Below, one piece after another: positions 23,377 through 30,246 of a stretch of 35,867 nucleotides of DNA; position 1 is the stretch's first letter; every line of letters begins with the position of its first letter. The notes under the pieces were generated by a model that saw only the letters and a list, made by a program, of their open reading frames with translations, was not told the origin of the DNA and did no database searches. The stretch comes from Streptomyces phyllanthi (GTDB lineage Bacteria > Actinomycetota > Actinomycetes > Streptomycetales > Streptomycetaceae), in assembly GCF_009377205.1 (NCBI RefSeq), contig NZ_VJZE01000041.1:1-35867 (forward strand). Reading direction: 5' to 3'. Made by a program: the position numbers and the translations under genes.

Positions 23377-23418
23377 CGGGTGACCGCCGCCGCGTCGGCC
23401 CGCGACGGCGGTCACCCG
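23377..23418. terminator. bidirectional terminator between convergent genes
   Basis: 13-bp perfect stem (23377-23389 with 23406-23418) and a 16-base loop, midway between the SHOCT gene end at 23255 and the minus-strand ATPase end at 23431. Confidence 0.7.
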
Positions 23419-23430
23419 CTCACCGCCCGG

Positions 23431-23937
23431 TCAGCCTGCGACGGCGGACCGGGCGGGAGTGTGTTCGGCCCTGCCGCGCCTGCGGGCGGCGGGCCGGTGT
23501 CCCGTGTCGAACCACGAGTGCTTCGGTACCGTCACCGGCTCCGCGTGAGCGGGCAGCGTGAACCACACGACCTTGCCCGACTCGCCGTGCGGCCGGGCGC
23601 CCCAGCTCTCGCTCACGGCGGCGACCATCGCGAGGCCGCGGCCACAGGTGGCGGAGGGCTCCGCGTCCCGCACCACCGGGAGGCGCGGGTCGTTGTCACG
23701 CACCGAGACCGTCAGCCGGTCGAGCAGCAGCTCGATCTCCACGGTGCACATCTTGTCCGGCTCGGCGTGCCGGTGGACGTTGGACAGCAGCTCGGTCACC
23801 CCGAGCGCCGCCTGGTCTATCAAGGGGTCGAGATGCCAGTAGCGCAACTGCGCAGATACGATTCTGCGGACCTGGCCGATCCGCGACGGCAGGGCTTGGA
23901 GCTCCACCGTGCAGTGCCTTCTTGGCTTGCTGATCAC
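23431..23937 (-). CDS. ATP-binding protein, RsbW-like anti-sigma HATPase
   Basis: 168 aa single-domain histidine-kinase-like ATPase of the kind very abundant in Streptomyces, where such proteins act as anti-sigma factors or partner-switching kinases. The N-box reads ALGVTELLSNVHRHAEP, the G1 box VSVRDNDPRLP and the G2 box CGRGLAMVAAVSESWG. There is no sensor or membrane segment. A basic tail (about 145-168) follows the domain. The GTG start at 23937 has GGGGAG 9 bases upstream. No sigma or anti-anti-sigma gene is adjacent. Confidence 0.88.
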   Translation of the reverse strand: MISKPRRHCTVELQALPSRIGQVRRIVSAQLRYWHLDPLIDQAALGVTELLSNVHRHAEPDKMCTVEIELLLDRLTVSVRDNDPRLPVVRDAEPSATCGRGLAMVAAVSESWGARPHGESGKVVWFTLPAHAEPVTVPKHSWFDTGHRPAARRRGRAEHTPARSAVAG

Positions 23938-24189
23938 GGCTGCGACTCCCCGAATTGAGGTCCGGAAGAAGACGGAGGACGGATCGGAACCAGCGAGGTG
24001 GCTGCGGGACAGACGCCGCCTGCTGCGGGGCGACCGCGCTCGGCGGGCGCCTCTCCTGGCGCGGAGGCTGCGTACGACGGCCGCCCGCGATCGGGACCGG
24101 CGGCTGGTTCGCAGCGTTATCGCCGGTAAACCCAGAGTGACGTGAGATCAGCGTGACTCAGGGGCTGCGATCCCGCAACTCGCGGCTCG

Positions 24190-24513
24190 TCAGGTACCGC
24201 GGCCCGCGGCCCTGCGCACCGCTTCGATGAACCGGCGCGCCGAGGGTGGACCCGGCTTCCCCGGAGCGGGGTCGTGCTCACCGAGCGTCAGGGTGTAGCG
24301 CGTACCGTTCACATCGGCCAACGCCCGGTCCTCGTGCGAGAACCACGGCCTGGACGCCCGCACCGCCTGCACCGGCGCGCTGTCGATCTCGCTGCCGTAG
24401 CTGGTGAGCAACTGCAGCCTGCCGTCGCTGATCCGCACCTGCCCGGCACGCGTCAGTGAGCGCAGCCTCTTCCCGATCCGCACCCCTGTGGCCGTGAACT
24501 CCGGCTCTGCCAT
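24190..24513 (-). CDS. conserved hypothetical protein
   Basis: 107 aa soluble protein not assigned to a named family. It has a compact beta-rich look (VRISDGRLQLLTSYGSEIDS, then WFSHEDRALADVNGTRYTLTLGEHDP) and a helical, basic C-terminus (ARRFIEAVRRAAG). The composition resembles small Streptomyces PH-like proteins, but I cannot prove that. The ATG at 24513 follows a G-rich stretch that can act as ribosome site. The frame is open further upstream to 24906, but that region reads as noncoding. Confidence 0.65.
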   Translation of the reverse strand: MAEPEFTATGVRIGKRLRSLTRAGQVRISDGRLQLLTSYGSEIDSAPVQAVRASRPWFSHEDRALADVNGTRYTLTLGEHDPAPGKPGPPSARRFIEAVRRAAGRGT

Positions 24514-24749
24514 GCTTCCCCGCCCCCTCGTGCGTGTCGGCCTGTCCTGTCGTGAACCCGCGTGGTTCGTGATCCGGTGTGCGTTCCCCGTTCGAGTGTG
24601 CATCCCCCGTCCAGGCCCTGGGCCCATGCGGTGCAGTCTGCACGTCCCCGGCGTCGAGCACCAGTGCGTACGGTATGTCGGGGGCGCGGCCGGGGGAGCA
24701 CTCGGTGCATGCGCCCCCATGCGCCCGCGCACCCCCTGCCACAGGGGCG

Positions 24750-24766
24750 CTTTGAGATACTCAAAG
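24750..24766. promoter_or_regulatory. perfect palindrome, candidate operator
   Basis: CTTTGAG-ATA-CTCAAAG, 7-bp arms about a 3-base centre, in an otherwise GC-rich gap. It lies about 55-60 bases upstream of the likely start of transcription of the Cds1-like gene. The binding protein is unknown. Confidence 0.5.
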
Positions 24767-24803
24767 GGGCGTTTATGCAGGTGAGAAGCGTGCGGCAGGT
24801 GTC

Positions 24804-24809
24804 TATGAT
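24804..24809 (+). promoter_or_regulatory. -10 box of the Cds1-like gene
   Basis: TATGAT, a near-consensus -10, with a weak GTGAGA at -35 distance (24781-24786, 17-base spacer). Transcription would start near 24816, giving a leader of about 47 bases. Confidence 0.5.
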
Positions 24810-24862
24810 CGGGGCGCCGACCGCGCACCCCGCCGCCGGCGAGACACGGAAGGAACCCTGCC

Positions 24863-25999
24863 GTGAGCATCCTGCACCCCGCCCGGACCGGCGAGACGCT
24901 TGACACCCTCGACGTCGATCACAGCGACGCGAGTTACCGGGCATGGCTCAAAGAAGCCGTCCGCAAGGTCCAGGCCGACGCCCAGCGCTCGGCCGACACC
25001 CACCTGCTCTCCTTTCCGCTGCCCGAAAGCTGGGGCATCGACCTGTATCTGAAGGACGAGTCGACCCACCCCACCGGCAGCCTCAAGCACCGCTTGGCTC
25101 GCTCCCTCTTCCTCTACGGCCTGTGCAACGGCTGGATCCGGCCGGGCCGCCCCGTGATCGAGGCGTCCAGCGGTTCCACGGCCGTCTCCGAGGCGTACTT
25201 CGCCAAGCTGATCGGCGTGCCCTTCGTCGCCGTCATGCCGCGCACGACCAGCGCCGAGAAGTGCCGACTGATCGAGTTCCACGGCGGACGGTGCCACTTC
25301 GTGGACGACTCCCGCAAAATGTACGAGGCGTCAGCCGCCCTCGCGGCCGAGACCGGGGGCCACTACATGGACCAGTTCACCTACGCCGAGCGGGCCACGG
25401 ACTGGCGCGGCAACAACAACATCGCCGAATCCGTCTTCCGCCAGCTGGAGTTGGAGCGCTTCCCCGAGCCCGCGTGGATCGTCGCCACGGCCGGCACCGG
25501 CGGCACCTCGGCGACCATCGCGCGGTATGTGCACTACATGCAGTACGACACCCGCGTCTGCGTCGCCGACCCGGAGAACTCCTGTTTCTTCGAGGGCTGG
25601 ACCACCGCCGATCCGGACATCACCTGCGACCGCGGCTCACGTATTGAGGGCATCGGCCGCCCGCGCATGGAGCCCAGCTTCGTTCCCGGCGCCATCGACC
25701 GGATGATGAAGGTCCCGGACGCGGCGAGCGTGGCGGCCGTACGGGCCCTGGAGACGGCCATCGGCCGCAAGGCGGGCGGCTCCACCGGCACCGGCCTGTG
25801 GAGCGCTCTCAAGATCGTCGCCGAGATGGTGGCCGAGGGACGCCAGGGCAGCGTGGTGACGCTGCTGTGCGACCCGGGGGACCGGTACCTGGACAAGTAC
25901 TACTCGGACGCGTGGCTCGAGGAACAAGGGCTGGATGTCAGACCGTACGCGGCGGCGATCGAGTCGCTGTTCCGGACGGGGGTGTGGCGCGCTCCGTGA
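24863..25999 (+). CDS. cds1: PLP-dependent cysteine synthase family protein, Cds1 (cysteine desulfhydrase)-like
   Basis: 378 aa fold-type II PLP enzyme. The segments [29 protein letters not shown] (Lys75 should carry PLP), [29 protein letters not shown] and [11 protein letters not shown] match mycobacterial Cds1 (Rv3684), which releases hydrogen sulfide from L-cysteine, as I recall it. The assignment to desulfhydrase rather than cysteine synthase rests on that resemblance. GTG start with AAGGAA 8-9 bases upstream. It stands alone behind a TATGAT promoter and a palindrome. Confidence 0.88.
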   Translation: MSILHPARTGETLDTLDVDHSDASYRAWLKEAVRKVQADAQRSADTHLLSFPLPESWGIDLYLKDESTHPTGSLKHRLARSLFLYGLCNGWIRPGRPVIEASSGSTAVSEAYFAKLIGVPFVAVMPRTTSAEKCRLIEFHGGRCHFVDDSRKMYEASAALAAETGGHYMDQFTYAERATDWRGNNNIAESVFRQLELERFPEPAWIVATAGTGGTSATIARYVHYMQYDTRVCVADPENSCFFEGWTTADPDITCDRGSRIEGIGRPRMEPSFVPGAIDRMMKVPDAASVAAVRALETAIGRKAGGSTGTGLWSALKIVAEMVAEGRQGSVVTLLCDPGDRYLDKYYSDAWLEEQGLDVRPYAAAIESLFRTGVWRAP

Positions 26000-26021
26000 G
26001 AAGCGCGGGGCCGTGACATCA

Positions 26022-26036
26022 CGCGGCTCCGCCGCG
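26022..26036. terminator. short hairpin between convergent genes
   Basis: CGCGGC-TCC-GCCGCG, a 6-bp stem with a 3-base loop, 22 bases after the Cds1-like stop. Confidence 0.4.
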
Positions 26037-26113
26037 CGGGCGGGACCGGCCCACGACTGCCCGCACCACCCGCCCGAACCGCGGCTCACCGAACCGACTG
26101 CCGGGCGGAGCCG

Positions 26114-26587
26114 TCAGGACGACGCCAGCCGCCGGTCCAGCGCGGCCACCGCATCCCGGAACGCACGCCGCAACCCCGGCCGCGCAAGCCTCAAGGCCAA
26201 CCGGAACGCCGCGGAACCGTCCGTGGCCCACGTCCACCGCACCCGGGTCCCCTCCCCGGCGGGGGTGAGCCGCCACTCCTCCAGCAGCGCTCCGATCCCG
26301 GGCGCGTTGGTCTCGTCCACGCGGTAGGCGTACACCGTGGCGGGCTCCGCCGCGACGATCGTCTCCAGGAAGCGGGTCCCGCCCTTGAGCCGCACCTCCC
26401 GACGGGAGCCGTCCCCGACCGGACGGGCGTACGTCACGGCCGAGAACCACTCGCTCCAGCCCGGCACGTCCTCGGCCATGGCCCGGAACACCGCCTCCGG
26501 AGGCGCGGACATCTCGCGGGTGAACTCCAGCCGTACCGGGGCGCTCTCGACGAAGTCGAGCCCCACCGGACGCAGACGGCGTGCCAT
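26114..26587 (-). CDS. SRPBCC (START-like) family protein
   Basis: 157 aa protein with the polyketide-cyclase/START-like fold: VRLEFTREMSAPPEAVFRAM, then DVPGWSEWFSAVTYAR, FLETIVAAEPATVYAYRV and WRLTPAGEGTRVRWTW. Such proteins hold a hydrophobic ligand; the function of this one is unknown. The ATG at 26587 has GGAGGGGG upstream. Convergent with the Cds1-like gene. Confidence 0.85.
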   Translation of the reverse strand: MARRLRPVGLDFVESAPVRLEFTREMSAPPEAVFRAMAEDVPGWSEWFSAVTYARPVGDGSRREVRLKGGTRFLETIVAAEPATVYAYRVDETNAPGIGALLEEWRLTPAGEGTRVRWTWATDGSAAFRLALRLARPGLRRAFRDAVAALDRRLASS

Positions 26588-26683
26588 GGACGCGACCCCC
26601 TCCTCGGACGGCTCCTCCGCGGTCGACGGCCCCGAACGGCACCGGGCGCGTGAACCGCGGGCGCCACCCTAACCGGCGGGCCG

Positions 26684-27517
26684 TCAGATGTCTGTACCGT
26701 CCTCCCCGGCCTCGCCCGCGACCACCAGTCGCCTGAGGTGCTCCGAGATCTCCGCGCGCGCCCCGGCCGGCAGCCCGGCGTCGGTGACCAGCGTGTCGAC
26801 CTGCTCCAGCGAGGCGAACGAACTCAGGCCCACCGTGCCCCACTTGGTGTGGTCGGCCACCACGACGACACGCCGTGCGGACTGCACGAGCCGCCGGTTC
26901 GTCTCCGCCTCCGCGAGGTTCGGCGTGGACAGACCGGCCTCGGCCGATATCCCGTGCACACCCAGGAACAGCACGTCGAAGTGGAGCGCGGCGATCGCTT
27001 GGTCCGCCACCGGTCCCACCAGCGAGTCGGACGGCGTCCGCACACCACCGGTCAGCACGACCGTGGCCGCGCCCTGCCGCTGCCCCGAGGTGCGCTGCGC
27101 GGTATGGAAGACATCGGCCACCCGCACCGAGTTGGTGACCACGGTCAGGTCCGGCACCTCCAGGAGCCGGTGGGCCAGCGCGTACGTCGTCGTACCGCCG
27201 GACAGCGCGATCGCCGTGCCCGGCGCGACCAGCTCGGCCGCGGCCCGCGCGATGTCCTCCTTGGCCGTCAGCTCCAGTCCGGACTTGGCCTCGAAGCCCG
27301 GCTCGTGCGTGCTCGCCTCGGCCACCGGGACCGCGCCGCCGTGCACCTTCTCCACCGCGCCCTGGCGGGCGAGCGCGTCGAGGTCGCGGCGGACCGTCAT
27401 GTCGGACACGCCGAGCCTGCGTGTCAGTTCGTTGACCCGGACCCCGCCGCGCCGTCGCACCTCGTCGAGGATCAGGGCGCGCCGCTGCTCCGCGAGGAGG
27501 TTCTGGTTCTCACTCAC
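26684..27517 (-). CDS. DeoR/GlpR family transcriptional regulator
   Basis: 277 aa DeoR-type repressor, distinct from the one at 11804. The winged helix is QRRALILDEVRRRGGVRVNE then RLGVSDMTVRRDLDALARQG; the sensor domain has ALSGGTTTYALAHRL, VVTNSVRVADV, LTGGVRTPSDSLVGP and VVADHTKWG. GTG at 27517 with GGAG upstream. It is divergent from the large membrane hydrolase; direct repeats in the AT-richer gap between them are a likely operator. No sugar gene is adjacent. Confidence 0.92.
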   Translation of the reverse strand: MSENQNLLAEQRRALILDEVRRRGGVRVNELTRRLGVSDMTVRRDLDALARQGAVEKVHGGAVPVAEASTHEPGFEAKSGLELTAKEDIARAAAELVAPGTAIALSGGTTTYALAHRLLEVPDLTVVTNSVRVADVFHTAQRTSGQRQGAATVVLTGGVRTPSDSLVGPVADQAIAALHFDVLFLGVHGISAEAGLSTPNLAEAETNRRLVQSARRVVVVADHTKWGTVGLSSFASLEQVDTLVTDAGLPAGARAEISEHLRRLVVAGEAGEDGTDI

Positions 27518-27600
27518 GCCCGCTCCGGTCTCTTCGCCTCATCACGCCTCCATGCCCCCTCCGACGAGCACTTTCTCCCCGTCCCCGGTCCCGAGGACGT

Positions 27601-27680
27601 CCCATATTCGCACGGGCCGGTACCAGAGGTGCCACTTCCCGAACAGATACGAACACGCCATAACGGAACATATCGTGCGA
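27601..27680. promoter_or_regulatory. GAACA direct repeats, candidate DeoR operator
   Basis: GAACA occurs at 27641, 27651 and 27666, the first two one helical turn apart, inside an AT-rich patch that also holds CATATT (27603) and GAACATATC. DeoR-family proteins often bind such direct repeats. Part of the 281-base gap 27518-27798, which has no other gene. Confidence 0.4.
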
Positions 27681-27798
27681 GGCCGTCGCACGGATCGGGG
27701 AGATTACGTGACCAGGGGTGTGCGCGGAGCCAGGAACGGAGATCATGTGCCTGCGCATCACAACTGCCATAGGCGTATCACGGGGGAAGTGCGGAACA

Positions 27799-30201
27799 GT
27801 GGCGAGTGCGACGGAACAGGCCCCGACAGGGGAGCACGGCGACCCCGGCCGGCCGTCCGGTGCGGGCGAGACGGCTCTGGAGTTACTGGTCCACGGTGTG
27901 GGCGGCACCACGCCCGAGGAGATGCTGGACGACCCGCGGACCGTCCGGATCACCGGCGACAAGACCGCCGCCGTCTTCCGGCGCATCGACGACGCCGACG
28001 CCGAGGACCGACCCGAGGACCACCGCGGCAAGCCCGTGCCCGAGGCGTACGTCTGGTGCAACCTGACCTCCGGCAACGGCTCCCGCGCCCTGTGGCTGCT
28101 GCTCCTGCCGTTCATGGTCGTCAACCTGGCCCACTGGATGCGTCCCACCACCCGGGACCGGCAGCGGACGGTCCGCCTGTACGGCCTGCTCGTCCGGCTC
28201 GCCGGGCTGACCCTGACCGTGCTGCTCGTCGCCGCCGCCTGCGAGGTCGCCCTCGACCTCACCGCCTGGCAGTGCGCGGGCACCCCCGTGTGCGCCCGGG
28301 ACCACACCTGGCTGGGCTTCCTGTCGCCCGAGGTGTCCGGCGACGGCTGGTGGAGCGGCCCCGGCCGCCGTCTCGCCCTGGCCTCCCTGGTGCCCGCCGC
28401 GCTCACCGGGCTGCTCTGGTACCTCTCCCACCGCACCTGGAGCGCGTACGAGTCCCAGAAGCCCCTGACCCGCCGGGCCGAGGAGGACGCCGACACCGCG
28501 GACACCGTCGAGACCGCTCTCGGCCGACCCGGCTTCTGGTACGGACGCCGTCTCGTCGCCCGGCTGCGCGCCGCGCACACGGCGGCGGGCTTTCTCACGG
28601 TCGCGGCGGCCGCCGGCACCTCCGCGGCCCGGTACGACCGCGGGCCCGGCGGCCCGGCCCTGCTGGAGAGCCTGGGCTGGCTGCTGAACGCGCTGCTCGT
28701 GCTCGGCGCGGTCGTGGTGGTGTGGGTGGTGTGCCGACGGGGCCGCAGCGAGAACCGTCTGGACAGGGAGCTGGACAGGACCCTGGTGCGGTGGCTGCCC
28801 GTGGGGTCGATCGTGCTGCTGGTCCTCGCCCTGCTGTACGCGGGCTGGTCGCGCCCCGGGTGGCGGTCGCAGGGGCGCCTGCCGGGCGACCTGATGTTCG
28901 GCGGGATCGCGTACGTACAGGGACTGCTGGTCATCCTGCTCGCCGTGGTGGCCCACGCCATGTACCGCTCCCACCCCGATCCGCGCACCGCGATGCACGG
29001 CCTGGCCGGACCCGCCGTCGCCATGCTCGCCTGCGCGCTCGGCGGAGTGATGTCCGGCGGGGTCGCCCAGCGCGTCGCCGACTGGCTGAACGGCACCGAC
29101 GACTCGTTCCTGGGACCACCCGTTCTGCTGACCTGGCAGGCGTCCGTGATCCCGCCGCTGCTGGTCGTGGTCCTGCTGCTCGTCGGATGGCTGGGCCGCC
29201 GTACCTGGGTGCTGCGGCGCGGCGAACTAGGCGCGGTGGAGCACGAGTACGGCGTCAGGGAGAGGGAGACGGAGACGGGGGAGGCCCCCGAGCAGCGGCC
29301 CGGGCAGACCGATGACGAGCCGGAGCACAGGGACACGACCCGTACCCGCCGTATCGCCCGCACCCGCGCCATGGCGGCCCTCACCGACCGGGCGCCCCGA
29401 GTGATCGGCGTCATCTCGGCCGTCACCCTGCTCCTCGGCATCGGCGCCCTCGTAGGTGCGACGGTGACCGAGAAGGTACCGGGCGACGCCGCGCGCGGCA
29501 CGCACGCCTTCGTCCAGGGCGCCGCCGACACCGCGCAGGCGCTCGGATCCTGGCTGATCGGCTTCGGCTTCATACTCATCGTCACCTCGGGCCGGCGCGC
29601 CTACAAGGACGCCTCCACCCGGCGCACCATCGGCATCCTGTGGGACGTCGGCACCTTCTGGCCGCGCGCCGCCCACCCCTTCGCACCGCCCTGCTACGCC
29701 GAGCGCGCCGTGCCCGACCTGACCTGGCGCATGGCGACCTGGACGCGCACCACGGGCGGGCGGCTGGTGATCTCCGGGCACTCCCAGGGCAGCGTCCTCG
29801 CGGCGGCCGCCGCCTGGCAGCTGACGCCGTCGGTCCGCAAGCGGGTCGCGCTGCTCACCTACGGCTCACCGCTGGAGCGGCTGTACGGGCGCTGGTTCCC
29901 GGCCCACTTCGGCCCGCACGCCCTCAGCTCCCTGCACCGCGAGGTCGACTGCTGGCGCAACCTGTACCGCCTGACGGACCCCATCGGCGGCCCGGTCCGC
30001 CTGCCCGGCGACCGGGGCTCCCAGGTCGACGCCGCGCCCTTCAGGGACCCCCTCGCCTACGGCCGCACCCGGCTCCACCCACTGCCCGCCCCGATCCTGG
30101 GCCACTCCGACTACCAGGCGGACCCGGCCTTCGCCAAGGAGCGGAAGCGGTTGCTGGACCGGATCGGACCGGAGGTACCGGGCCCGCGCGGCGGCGACTG
30201 A
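27799..30201 (+). CDS. polytopic membrane protein with a split alpha/beta-hydrolase (lipase-like) domain
   Basis: 800 aa. LELLVHGVGGTTP at 27-39 looks like the first strand and oxyanion loop of a lipase. About ten membrane helices then follow (residues 95 to 620, for example ALWLLLLPFMVVNLAHW). After them come VISGHSQGSVLAAAAAW with nucleophile Ser662, a candidate Asp727 in RLTDPIGG and His769 in GHSDYQ, which completes a catalytic triad. So the hydrolase fold seems interrupted by a membrane domain. The start is uncertain: GTG at 27799 has GGGGGAAG upstream and better codon use than ATG at 27745. Codon 29 is TTA (27883-27885), so bldA control is likely. Substrate unknown; acyl or lipid ester is a guess. 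Confidence 0.8.
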   Translation: MASATEQAPTGEHGDPGRPSGAGETALELLVHGVGGTTPEEMLDDPRTVRITGDKTAAVFRRIDDADAEDRPEDHRGKPVPEAYVWCNLTSGNGSRALWLLLLPFMVVNLAHWMRPTTRDRQRTVRLYGLLVRLAGLTLTVLLVAAACEVALDLTAWQCAGTPVCARDHTWLGFLSPEVSGDGWWSGPGRRLALASLVPAALTGLLWYLSHRTWSAYESQKPLTRRAEEDADTADTVETALGRPGFWYGRRLVARLRAAHTAAGFLTVAAAAGTSAARYDRGPGGPALLESLGWLLNALLVLGAVVVVWVVCRRGRSENRLDRELDRTLVRWLPVGSIVLLVLALLYAGWSRPGWRSQGRLPGDLMFGGIAYVQGLLVILLAVVAHAMYRSHPDPRTAMHGLAGPAVAMLACALGGVMSGGVAQRVADWLNGTDDSFLGPPVLLTWQASVIPPLLVVVLLLVGWLGRRTWVLRRGELGAVEHEYGVRERETETGEAPEQRPGQTDDEPEHRDTTRTRRIARTRAMAALTDRAPRVIGVISAVTLLLGIGALVGATVTEKVPGDAARGTHAFVQGAADTAQALGSWLIGFGFILIVTSGRRAYKDASTRRTIGILWDVGTFWPRAAHPFAPPCYAERAVPDLTWRMATWTRTTGGRLVISGHSQGSVLAAAAAWQLTPSVRKRVALLTYGSPLERLYGRWFPAHFGPHALSSLHREVDCWRNLYRLTDPIGGPVRLPGDRGSQVDAAPFRDPLAYGRTRLHPLPAPILGHSDYQADPAFAKERKRLLDRIGPEVPGPRGGD

Positions 30202-30246
30202 CGGCGTCGGTCCCGGCTCCGGGGCCCCGCCGCGCCGGTGGCGTCG

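Larger units (their letters stand above)
24514..24862. other. intergenic region, no gene seen
   Basis: 349 bases between divergent genes. Open frames here have poor codon usage and no family match. It holds the 17-bp palindrome at 24750 and a TATGAT -10 box at 24804. The part nearest 24514 is unusually rich in GTG/TGT for this genome and shows nothing I can name. Confidence 0.5.

Noticed and set aside
23909..24145. Short plus-strand ORF before the small hypothetical gene
   Set aside because: Poor codon use, no ribosome site and no family; overlaps the start of the minus-strand ATPase.
24562..24903. Plus-strand ORF through the gap before the Cds1-like gene
   Set aside because: Cys/Arg/Pro-rich with no family match; it crosses the palindrome and -10 box and overlaps the Cds1 start in another frame.
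27510..29585. 691-codon minus-strand frame
   Set aside because: Antisense to the membrane hydrolase, Ser/Arg-rich, no recognisable domain.
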